NCBI GenBank assembly: GCA_964035545.1 | Contig: OZ037766.1 | Span: 18,131,581 to 18,195,580 of the forward strand | Length of the DNA stretch: 64,000 nt | Reading direction: 5' to 3' | DNA from: Bugula neritina | Lineage: Eukaryota > Bryozoa > Gymnolaemata > Cheilostomatida > Bugulidae | Part shown: positions 30,941 to 44,988 of the stretch, one piece after another | How the letters are laid out: each line of letters begins with the position of its first letter | Numbering within the stretch: position 1 is the first letter of the stretch | Notes under the pieces: model-generated | Database searches by the model: none | Told to the model about the DNA's origin: nothing | Seen by the model: only the letters and a program-made list of their open reading frames with translations | Position numbers and translations under genes: made by a program

Positions 30941-31930
30941 AAGACACTAAAACTCACTGAAGTATAGTGTAATATCTGCAAATGCACTGTAACATACTGA
31001 AATTTACTGTAACACACTGAAATATACTGTAACATACTGAAATATACTGTAACATACTGAGATATACTGCGAGATACTGAAATATGCTACAACTCACTGA
31101 AGTATAGTGTAATTTACGGAAATGTACTGTAACATACTGAAATTTATTGTAACATACTGAATTATACTGCAACATACTGAAATACACTGTAACATACTGA
31201 AAGACACTAAAACTCACTGAAGTATAGTGTAATATCTGCAAATGCACTGTAACATATTGAAATTTAGTGTAACACAGTGAAATATACTGTAACATACTGA
31301 AATATACTGTAACATACTAAGATATACTGCAAGATAATGAAATATACTACAACTCACTGAAGTATAGTGTAATTTACGAAAATGTACTGTAACATACTGA
31401 AATTTATTGTAACATACTGAATTATACTGCAACATACTGAAATACACTGCAACATACTGAAATACACTGTAACATAATGAAAGACACTAAAACTCACTGA
31501 AGTATAGTGTAATATCTGCAAATGCACTGTAACATATTGAAATTTACTGTACCACAGTGAAATATACTGTAACATACTGAAATATACTGTAACATACTGA
31601 GATATACTGCAAGATACTGAAATATACTACAACTCTCTGAAGTATAGTGTAATTTACGAAAATGTACTGTAACATACTGAAATTTATTGTAACATACTGA
31701 ATTATACTGCAACATACTGAAAAACACTGTAACATACTGAAAGACACTAAAACTCACTGAAGTATAGTGTAATATCTGCAAATGCACTGTAATATATTGA
31801 AATTTACTGTAACACAGTGAAATATACTGTAACATACTGAAATATACTGTAACATACTGAGATATACTGCAAGATACTGAAATATACTACAACTCACTGA
31901 AGTATAGTGTAATTTATGAAAATGTACTGT
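30941..31930. repeat. Second marker-dense region (120/140-bp spacing)
   Basis: Marker cores start at 30961, 31101, 31221, 31361, 31501, 31641, 31761 and 31901. The spacings are 140, 120, 140, 140, 140, 120 and 140 bp, with alpha and beta forms in strict alternation. Copies lie at 38490-39479 and, for the right part, from 56365 onward. Confidence 0.85.
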
Positions 31931-34509
31931 AACATACTGAAATTTATTGTAACATACTGAATTATACTGCAACATACTGGAATACACTGTAACATACTGA
32001 AACATATTGCAAAATACTGCAACATACTGAAATACGCTGTAACATACTGAAAGACGCCGTATCATACTGAAATATACTATAACCCACTGAAATATACTGC
32101 AACATACTGAAAAATACTGTAACATACTGAAATATACTGCAACATACTGAAATACACTGTAACATACAGAAATACACTGCAACATACTGCAGCATACTGC
32201 AACATACTGCAACATGCTGAAATACACTGTAACATACTGAAATATATTGCAAAATACTGCAACATACTGAAATACACTGTAACATACTGAAAGACACTAA
32301 AACTCACTGAAGTATAGTGTAATATCTGGAAATGCACTGTGACATACTGAAATATACTGAAACACGCTGAAATATACTGCAACATACTGAAATATACTGT
32401 AACATACCGAAATTTATTGTAACGTACCGAATTATACTGCAACATACTGAAATATACTGTAACATACTGAAATATATTGCAAAATACTGCAACATACTTA
32501 AATACACTGTAACATACTGAAAGACACTAAAACTCACTGAAGTATAGTGTAATATCTGGAAATGCACTGTGACATACTGAAATATACTGAAACACGCTGA
32601 ATTATACTGCAACATACTGAAATACACTGCAACATACTGAAATACACTGTAACATACTGAAAGACACTAAAACTCACTGAAGTATAGTGTAATACCTGCA
32701 AATGCACTGTAACATATTGAAATTTACTGTAACACAGTGAAATATACTGTAACATACTGAAATATACTGTAACATACTGAGATATACTGCAAGATACTGA
32801 AATATACTACAACTCTCTGAAGTATAGTGTAATTTACGAAAATGTACTGTAACATACTGAAATTTATTGTAACATACTGAGTTATACTGCAACATACTGA
32901 AATACACTGTAACATACTGAAACATATTGCAAAGTACTGCAACATACTGAAATACACTGTAACATACCGAAAGACGCTGTATCATAATGAAATATACTAT
33001 AACCCACTGAAATATACTGCAACATACTGAAATATACTGTAACAAACTGAAATATACTGCAACATACTGAAATACACTGTAACATACAGAAATACACTGC
33101 AACATACTGCAGCAAACTGCAACATACTGCAACATACTGAAATACACTGTAACATATTGAAATACACTGCAACACATTGAAATATGCTTCAACATACCGA
33201 AATATATGGTAACCTACTGAAATATGTTGCAAACTACTGAAATATATTGCAACATACTGCAACTTAATAAAATATACTGTAACATACTGAAATATACTGG
33301 AAGATACTGAAACCTACTGAAATACACTGTAACATACTGAAATACACTGCAACATACTGCAACATACTGAAATACACTGTAACATATTGAAATACATTGC
33401 AACACATTGAAATAAGTTGCAAGATACTGAATTATACTGCAACATACTGAAAGACACTAAAACTCACTGAAGTATAGTGAAAAATCTGAAAATGCACTGT
33501 GGCATACTGAAATATACTGAAACACGCTGAAATATACTGGAACATACTGAAATAAACTGCAACATACTGAGATATACTGCAAGATACTGAAATATACTAC
33601 AACTCACTGAAGTATAGTGTAGTTTGCAGAAATGTACTGTAACAGACTGAAATTTATTGTATCATACTGAAATATACGGCAACGTACTGAAATACACTGT
33701 AACATACTGAAATATATTGCAAAATACTGCAACATACTGAAGTATGCTGCAACATACTGAAAGACACTAAAACTCACTGAAGTATAGTGTAATATCTGCA
33801 AATGCACTGTAACATACTGAAATTACTGTAACACACTGAAATATACTGTAACATACTGAAATATACTGTAACATACGGAGATATACTGCGAGATACTGAA
33901 ATATACTACAACTCACCGAAGTATAGTGTAATTTTCGGAAATGTACTGTAACATACTGAATTTTATGGTAACATACTGAATTATACTGCAACATACTGAA
34001 ATACACTGTAACATACTGAAACATATTGCAAAATACTGCAACATACTGAAATACACTGTAACATACTGAAAGACGCTGTATCATACTGAAATATACTATA
34101 ACCCACTGAAATATACTGCAACATACTGAAATATACTGTAACATACTGAAATATACTGCAACATACTGAAATACACTGTAACATACAGAAATACACTGCA
34201 ACATACTGCAGCATACTGCAACATAGTGCAACATACTGAAATGCACTGTAACATATTGAAATACGCTGCAACACATTGAAATATGCTGCAACATACCGAA
34301 ATATATACTAACCTACTGAAATATTATGCAAACTACTGAAACATACTGCAACATACTGCAACATAATGAAACATACTGCAACATGCTGAAATATACTGCA
34401 AGACACTGAAACCTACTGAAATACACTGTAACATACTGAAATACGCTGCAACATACTGCAACATACTGAAAGACACTAAAACTCACTGAAGTATAGTGTA
34501 ATATCTGGA

Positions 34510-37500
34510 AATATACTGCAACATACTGAAAAATACTGTAACATACTGAAATATACTGCAACATACTGAAATACACTGTAACATACAGAAATACACTGCA
34601 ACATACTGCAGCATACTGCAACATACTGCAACACGCTGAAATACACTGTAACATACTGAAATATATAGCAAAATACTGCAACATACTGAAATACACTGTA
34701 ACATACTGAAAGACACTAAAACTCACTGAAGTATAGTGTAATATCTGGAAATGCACTGTGACATACTGAAATATACTGAAACACGCTGAAATATACTGCA
34801 ACATACTGAAATATACTGTAACATACCGAAATTTATTGTAACATACCGAATTATACTGCAACATACTGAAATATACTGTAACATACTGAAATATATTGCA
34901 AAATACTGCAACATACTTAAATACACTGTAACATACTGAAAGACACTAAAACTCACTGAAGTATAGTGTAATATCTGGAAATGCACTGTGACATACTGAA
35001 ATATACTGAAACACGCTGAAATATACTTCAACATACTATAATATACCTAAAAATATTGAAACATACTGAAATACACTGTAACATGCTGAAATACACTGTA
35101 TCATACTGAAGTATACTGTAACGCACTGAAATATACTGCAACATACTGAATTATACTGAAACATACTGCAATATCCTGAAATATACTGCAACATGCTGAA
35201 ATATACTGCAAGACACTGAAACCTACTGAAATACACTGTAACATACTGATATACACTGCAACATACTGAAATACACTGTAACATACAGACATACACTGCA
35301 ACATACTGCAGCATACTGCAACATGCTGCAACATACTGAAATACACTGTAACATATTGAAATACACTGCAACACATTGAAATATGCTGTAACATACTGAG
35401 ATATACTGCAAGACACTGAAATATACTACAGCTCACTGAAGTATAGTGTAATTTACGGAAATGTACTGTAACATACTGAAATTTATTGTAACATACTGAA
35501 ATATACTGCAACATACTGAAATACACTGTAACATACTGAAATATATTGCAAAATACTGCAACATACTGAAATACACTGTAACATACTCAAATACATTGTA
35601 TCATACTGGAATATGCTATAACCCACTGAAATATACTGCAACTTACTGAAATATACTGTAACATACTGAAATATACTGCAATATACTGAAATACACTGTA
35701 ACATACAGAAGTACGCTGTAACATACAGAAATACACTGCAACATACTGCAACATACTGAAATACACTGTAACATACTGAAACACACTGCAACATACTGAA
35801 ATATACTGCAACATACTGGAACATACTGGAATATACTGTAACCCACTGAAATATACTGCAACATACTGAAATATGCTGCAAGATACTGAAACCTACTGAA
35901 ATACACTGTAACATACTGAAATACACTGCAACATGCTGCAACATACTGAAATACACTGTAACATATTGAAATACATTGCAACGCATTGAAATAAGTTGCA
36001 AGATACCGAAATATGCTGCAACATACTGAAAGACACTAAAACTCACTGAAGTATAGTGAAAAATTTAAAAATGCACTGTGGCATACTGAAATATACTGAA
36101 ACACGCTGAAATATACTGGAACATACTGAAATAAACTGTAACATACTGAGATATACTGCAAGATACTGAAATATACTACAACTCACTGAAGTATAGCGTA
36201 ATTTGCAGAAATGTACTGTAACACACTGAAATTTATTGTATCATACTGAAATATACTGCAACGTACTGAAATACACTGTAACATACTAAAATATATTGCA
36301 AAATACTGCAACATACTTAAATATACTGCAACATACTGAAAGACACTAAAACTCACTGAAGTATAGTGTAATATCTGCAAATGCACTGTAACATACTGAA
36401 ATTTACTGTAACACACTGAAATATACTGTAACATACTGAAATATACTGTAACATACTGAGATATACTGCGAGATTCTGAAATATGCTACAACTCACTGAA
36501 GTATAGTGTAATTTACGGAAATGTACTGTAACATACTGAAATTTATTGTAACATACTGAATTATACTGCAACATACTGAAATACACAGTAACATACTGAG
36601 ATATACTGCAAGATACTGAAATATACTACAACTCACTGAAGTATAGTGTAATATCTGCAAATGCACTGTAACATACTGAAATTTACTGTAACACACTGAA
36701 ATATACTGTAACATACAGAAATATACTGTAACATACTGAGATATACTGCAAGATACTGAAATATACTACAACTCACTGAAGTATAGTGTAATTTAGGGAA
36801 ATGTACTGTAACATACTGAAATTTATTGTAACATACTGAATTATACTGCAACATACTGAAATACACTGCAACATACTGAAATACACTGTAACATACTGAA
36901 AGACACTAAAACTCACTGAAGTATAGTGTAATATCTGCAAATGCACTGTAACATATTGAAATTTACTGTAACACAGTGAAATATACTGTAACATACTGAG
37001 ATATACTGCAAGATACTGAAATATACTACAACTCACTGAAGTATAGTGTAATTTACGAAAATGTACTGTAACATACTGAAATTTATTGTAACATACTGAG
37101 TTATACTGCAACATACTGAAATACACTGTAACATACTGAAACATATTGCAAAGTACTGCAACATACTGAAATACACTGTAACATACTGAAAGACGCTGTA
37201 TCATAATGAAATATACTATAACCCACTGAAATATACTGCAACATACTGAAATATACTGTAACAAACTGAAATATACTGCAACATACTGAAATACACTGTA
37301 ACATACAGAAATACACTGCAACATACTGCAGCAAACTGCAACATACTGCAACATACTGAAATACACTGTAACATATTGAAATACACTGCAACACATTGAA
37401 ATATGCTTCAACATACCGAAATATATGGTAACCTACTGAAATATGTTGCAAACTACTGAAATATACTGCAACATACTGCAACTTAATGAAATATACTGTA

Positions 37501-40500
37501 ACACACTGAAATATACTGCACAATACTGCAAAATACTGTAACATACTGAAACATACTGCAACATCCTGAAATATACTGCAACATGCTGAAATATACTGCA
37601 AGACACTGAAACCTACTGAAATACACTGTAACATACTGAAATACACTGCAACATACTGCAACATACTGAAATACATTGTGACATATTGAAATGCATTGCA
37701 ACACATTGAAATATGTTGCAAGATACTGAAATATAATGAAACATACTGAACGACACTAAAACTCACTGAAGTATAGTGTAATACCTGAAAATGCACTGTG
37801 ATATACTGAAATACACTGTAACACATTGAAATATACTGCAAAATACTGAAACATACTGAAATATATTGCAAAATACTGCAACATACTGAAATACGGTTTA
37901 ACATACTGAAATACACTGTAACATACTGATATGCACTGCAACATACTGAAATACACGGCAACATACTGGAACATACTGGAATATACTGTAACCCACTGAA
38001 ATATACTACAACATGCTGAAATATACTGCAAGATACTGAAACCTACTGAAATACACTGTAACATACTGAAATACACTGCAACATGCTGCAACATACTGAA
38101 ATACACTGTAACATATTGAAATACATTGCAACACATTGAAATAAGTTGCAAGATACCGAAATATACTGCAACATACTGAAAGACACTAAAAGTCACTGAA
38201 GTATAGTGAAAAATGTAAAAATGCACTGTGGCATACTGAAATATACTGAAACACGCTGAAATATACTGGAACATACTGAAATAAACTGTAACATACTGAG
38301 ATATACTGCAAGATACTGAAATATACTACAACTCACTGAAGTATAGCGTAATTTGCAGAAATGTACTGTAACACACTGAAATTTATTGTATCATACTGAA
38401 ATATACTGCAACGTACTGAAATACACTGTAACATACTAAAATATATTGCAAAAAACTGGAACATACTTAAATATACTGCAACATACTAAAAGACACTAAA
38501 ACTCACTGAAGTATAGTGTAATATCTGCAAATGCACTGTAACATACTGAAATTTACTGTAACACACTGAAATATACTGTAACATACTGAAATATACTGTA
38601 ACATACTGAGATATACTGCGAGATACTGAAATATGCTACAACTCACTGAAGTATAGTGTAATTTACGGAAATGTACTGTAACATACTGAAATTTATTGTA
38701 ACATACTGAATTATACTGCAACATACTGAAATACACTGTAACATACTGAAAGACACTAAAACTCACTGAAGTATAGTGTAATATCTGCAAATGCACTGTA
38801 ACATATTGAAATTTAGTGTAACACAGTGAAATATACTGTAACATACTGAAATATACTGTAACATACTAAGATATACTGCAAGATAATGAAATATACTACA
38901 ACTCACTGAAGTATAGTGTAATTTACGAAAATGTACTGTAACATACTGAAATTTATTGTAACATACTGAATTATACTGCAACATACTGAAATACACTGCA
39001 ACATACTGAAATACACTGTAACATAATGAAAGACACTAAAACTCACTGAAGTATAGTGTAATATCTGCAAATGCACTGTAACATATTGAAATTTACTGTA
39101 CCACAGTGAAATATACTGTAACATACTGAAATATACTGTAACATACTGAGATATACTGCAAGATACTGAAATATACTACAACTCTCTGAAGTATAGTGTA
39201 ATTTACGAAAATGTACTGTAACATACTGAAATTTATTGTAACATACTGAATTATACTGCAACATACTGAAAAACACTGTAACATACTGAAAGACACTAAA
39301 ACTCACTGAAGTATAGTGTAATATCTGCAAATGCACTGTAATATATTGAAATTTACTGTAACACAGTGAAATATACTGTAACATACTGAAATATACTGTA
39401 ACATACTGAGATATACTGCAAGATACTGAAATATACTACAACTCACTGAAGTATAGTGTAATTTATGAAAATGTACTGTAACATACTGAAATTTATTGTA
39501 ACATACTGAATTATACTGCAACATACTGGAATACACTGTAACATACTGAAACATATTGCAAAATACTGCAACATACTGAAATACGCTGTAACATACTGAA
39601 AGACGCCGTATCATACTGAAATATACTATAACCCACTGAAATATACTGCAACATACTGAAAAATACTGTAACATACTGAAATATACTGCAACATACTGAA
39701 ATACACTGTAACATACAGAAATACACTGCAACATACTGCAGCATACTGCAACATACTGCAACATGCTGAAATACACTGTAACATACTGAAATATATTGCA
39801 AAATACTGCAACATACTGAAATACACTGTAACATACTGAAAGACACTAAAACTCACTGAAGTATAGTGTAATATCTGGAAATGCACTGTGACATACTGAA
39901 ATATACTGAAACACGCTGAAATATACTGCAACATACTGAAATATACTGTAACATACCGAAATTTATTGTAACGTACCGAATTATACTGCAACATACTGAA
40001 ATATACTGTAACATACTGAAATATATTGCAAAATACTGCAACATACTTAAATACACTGTAACATACTGAAAGACACTAAAACTCACTGAAGTATAGTGTA
40101 ATATCTGGAAATGCACTGTGACATACTGAAATATACTGAAACACGCTGAATTATACTGCAACATACTGAAATACACTGCAACATACTGAAATACACTGTA
40201 ACATACTGAAAGACACTAAAACTCACTGAAGTATAGTGTAATACCTGCAAATGCACTGTAACATATTGAAATTTACTGTAACACAGTGAAATATACTGTA
40301 ACATACTGAAATATACTGTAACATACTGAGATATACTGCAAGATACTGAAATATACTACAACTCTCTGAAGTATAGTGTAATTTACGAAAATGTACTGTA
40401 ACATACTGAAATTTATTGTAACATACTGAGTTATACTGCAACATACTGAAATACACTGTAACATACTGAAACATATTGCAAAGTACTGCAACATACTGAA

Positions 40501-42058
40501 ATACACTGTAACATACCGAAAGACGCTGTATCATAATGAAATATACTATAACCCACTGAAATATACTGCAACATACTGAAATATACTGTAACAAACTGAA
40601 ATATACTGCAACATACTGAAATACACTGTAACATACAGAAATACACTGCAACATACTGCAGCAAACTGCAACATACTGCAACATACTGAAATACACTGTA
40701 ACATATTGAAATACACTGCAACACATTGAAATATGCTTCAACATACCGAAATATATGGTAACCTACTGAAATATGTTGCAAACTACTGAAATATATTGCA
40801 ACATACTGCAACTTAATAAAATATACTGTAACATACTGAAATATACTGGAAGATACTGAAACCTACTGAAATACACTGTAACATACTGAAATACACTGCA
40901 ACATACTGCAACATACTGAAATACACTGTAACATATTGAAATACATTGCAACACATTGAAATAAGTTGCAAGATACTGAATTATACTGCAACATACTGAA
41001 AGACACTAAAACTCACTGAAGTATAGTGAAAAATCTGAAAATGCACTGTGGCATACTGAAATATACTGAAACACGCTGAAATATACTGGAACATACTGAA
41101 ATAAACTGCAACATACTGAGATATACTGCAAGATACTGAAATATACTACAACTCACTGAAGTATAGTGTAGTTTGCAGAAATGTACTGTAACAGACTGAA
41201 ATTTATTGTATCATACTGAAATATACGGCAACGTACTGAAATACACTGTAACATACTGAAATATATTGCAAAATACTGCAACATACTGAAGTATGCTGCA
41301 ACATACTGAAAGACACTAAAACTCACTGAAGTATAGTGTAATATCTGCAAATGCACTGTAACATACTGAAATTACTGTAACACACTGAAATATACTGTAA
41401 CATACTGAAATATACTGTAACATACGGAGATATACTGCGAGATACTGAAATATACTACAACTCACCGAAGTATAGTGTAATTTTCGGAAATGTACTGTAA
41501 CATACTGAATTTTATGGTAACATACTGAATTATACTGCAACATACTGAAATACACTGTAACATACTGAAACATATTGCAAAATACTGCAAAATACTGAAA
41601 TACACTGTAACATACTGAAAGACGCTGTATCATACTGAAATATACTATAACCCACTGAAATATACTGCAACATACTGAAATATACTGTAACATACTGAAA
41701 TATACTGCAACATACTGAAATACACTGTAACATACAGAAATACACTGCAACATACTGCAGCATACTGCAACATAGTGCAACATACTGAAATGCACTGTAA
41801 CATATTGAAATACGCTGCAACACATTGAAATATGCTGCAACATACCGAAATATATACTAACCTACTGAAATATTATGCAAACTACTGAAACATACTGCAA
41901 CATACTGCAACATAATGAAACATACTGCAACATGCTGAAATATACTGCAAGACACTGAAACCTACTGAAATACACTGTAACATACTGAAATACGCTGCAA
42001 CATACTGCAACATACTGAAAGACACTAAAACTCACTGAAGTATAGTGTAATATCTGGA
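34510..42058. repeat. 7.55-kb tandem duplication, copy B
   Basis: Direct tandem copy of 26961-34509. The junction at 34510 lies just after a marker unit: the sequence runs aatatctgg, then aatatactgc, instead of the usual aatgcactgtgac. Its end near 42058 continues with aatgcactgtgac. Variants private to the A/B pair, ctat at 27489-27490 (35038-35039) and T at 28133 (35682), are absent at the related positions in 53077-53078 and 53721. The 1-base loss recurs at 41372. Confidence 0.88.
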
Positions 42059-43438
42059 AATGCACTGTGACATACTGAAATATACTGTAACATACTGAAA
42101 TATACTGGAACATACTGAGATATAATGCAAGATACTGAAATATACTACAACTCACTGAAGTATAGTGTAATTTACGGAAATGTACTGTAACATACTGAAA
42201 TTTATTGTAACATACTGAAATATACCGCAACATACTGAAATACACTGTAACATACTGAAATGCATTGCAAAATACTGCAACATACTGAAATACACTGTAA
42301 CATACTGAAATACACTGCAACATACTGAAATACACTGTAACATACAGAAATACACTGCAACATACTGCAACATACTGCAACATACTGGAAGATACTGGAA
42401 TATACTGTAACCCACTGAAATATACTGCAACATACTGAAATATACTGCAAGATACTGAAAACTACTGAAATACACTGCAACATATTGCAACATACTGAAA
42501 TACACTGTAACATATTGAAATACATTGCAACACATTGAAATAAGTTGCAAGATACCGAAAAATACTGCAACATACTGAAAGACACTAAAACTCACTGAAG
42601 TATAGTGAAAAATCTGAAAATGCACTCTAACATACTGAGATATACTGCAAGATACTGAAATATACTACAACTCCCTGAAGTATAGTGTAATTTACGAAAA
42701 TGTACTGTAACATACTGAAATTTATTGTAACATACTGAATTATACTGCAACATACTGAAATACACTGTAACATACTGAAACATATTGCAAAATACTGCAA
42801 CATACTGAAATACACTGTAACATACTGAAAGACGCTGTATCATACTGAAATATACTATAACCCACTGAAATATCTTGCAACACACTGGAATATACTTCAA
42901 CATACTGAAATACACTGTAACATACAGAAATACACTGCAACATACTGCAGCATACTGCAACATACTGCAACATACTGAAATGCACTGTAACATATTGAAA
43001 TACGCTGCAACACATTGAAATATGCTGCAACATACCGAAATATATACTAACCTACTGAAATATGTTGCAAACTACTGAAACATACTGCAACATACTGCAA
43101 CATAATGAAATATACTGCAACATGCTGAAATATACTGCAAGACACTGAAACCTACTGAAATACACTGTAACATACTGAAATACGCTGCAACATACTGCAA
43201 CATACTGAAAGACACTAGAACTCACTGAAGTATAGTGTAATATCTGGAAATGCACTGTGACATACTGAAATATACTGTAACATACTGAAATATACTGGAA
43301 CATACTGAGATATAATGCAAGATACTGAAATATACTACAACTCACTGAAGTTTAGTGTAATTTACGGAAATGTACTGTAACATACTGAAATACGCTGTAT
43401 CATACTGAAATATACTATAACCCACGGAAATATACTGC
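42059..43438. repeat. Mosaic linker between duplication blocks
   Basis: Monomer array with marker cores near 42040, 42160, 42600, 42680, 43230 and 43350. The only close copy is 59398-60777 (offset 17,339), from which it differs by a few substitutions, for example C at 42627 against G at 59966. No non-repetitive sequence is present. Confidence 0.7.
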
Positions 43439-44988
43439 AACATACTGGAACATACTGGAATATACTGTAACCCACTGAAATATACTGCAACATACTGAAA
43501 TATACTGCAAGATACTGAAACCTACTGAAATACACTGTAACATACTGAAATACACTGCAACATGCTGCAACATACTGAAATACACTGTAACATATTGAAA
43601 TACATTGCAACACATTGAAATAAGTTGCAAGATACCGAAATATACTGCAACATACTGAAAGACACTAAAACTCACTGAAGTATAGTGAAAAATCTAAAAA
43701 TGCACTGTGGCATACTGAAATATACTGAAACACGCTGAAATATACTGGAACATACTGAAATAAACTGTAACATACTGAGATATACTGCAAGATACTGAAA
43801 TATGCTACAACTCACTGAAGTATAGTGTAATTTACGGAAATGTACTGTAACATACTGAAATTTATTGTAACATACTGAATTACACTGCAACATACTGAAA
43901 AACACTGTAACATACTGAAAGACACTAAAACTCACTGAAGTATAGTGTAATATCTGCAAATGCACTGTAATATATTGAAATTTACTGTAACACAGTGAAA
44001 TATACTGTAACATACTGAAATATACTGTAACATACTGAGATATACTGCAAGATACTGAAATATACTACAACTCACTGAAGTATAGTGTAATTTACGAAAA
44101 TGTACTGTAACATACTGGAATTTATTGTAACATACTGAATTATACTGCAACATACTGGAATACACTGTAACATACTGAAACATATTGCAAAATACTGCAA
44201 CATACTGAAATACACTGTAACATACTGAAAGACGCCGTATCATACTGAAATATACTATAACCCACTGAAATATACTGCAACATACTGAAAAATACTGTAA
44301 CATACTGAAATATACTGCAACATACTGAAATACACTGTAACATACAGAAATACACTGCAACATACTGCAGCATACTGCAACATACTGCAACATGCTGAAA
44401 TACACTGTAACATACTGAAATATATTGCAAAATACTGCAACATACTGAAATACACTGTAACATACAGAAATACACTGCAACATACTGCAGCATACTGCAA
44501 CATGCTGCAACATACTGAAATACACTGTAACATATTGAAATACACTGCAACACATTGAAATTTGCTGTAACATACTGAGATATACTGCAAGACACTGAAA
44601 CATACTACAGCTCACTGAAGTATAGTGTAATTTACGGAAATGTACTGTAACATACTGAAATTTATTGTAACATACTGAAATATACTGCAACATACTGAAA
44701 TACACTGTAACATACTGAAATATATTGCAAAATACTGCAACATACTGAAATACACTGTAACATGCTCAAATACATTGTATCATATTGCAATATGCTATAA
44801 CCCACTGAAATATACTGCAACTTAGTGAAATATAATGTAACATACTGAAATATACTGCAACATACTGAAATACACTGTAACATACAGAAGTACGCTGTAA
44901 CATTCAGAAATACACTGCAACATACTGCAACATACTGAAATACACTGTAACATACTGAAACACACTGCAACATACTGAAATATACTGC

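Larger units (their letters stand above)
26961..34509. repeat. 7.55-kb tandem duplication, copy A
   Basis: Matches 34510-42058 at an offset of 7,549, i.e. 755 monomers less the 1-base loss at 33823. Every stretch I compared was identical except C at 34042 against A at 41591. The copy spans the end of the 4.43-kb array, the marker-dense regions, and a segment related to the 3.87-kb unit that carries the 1-base loss at 33823. Confidence 0.88.

Noticed and set aside
28781-31930. CRISPR-like array of regularly spaced markers
   Set aside because: The sequence between markers is the same satellite monomer, not unique spacers. Repeats are not of CRISPR type and there are no cas genes.
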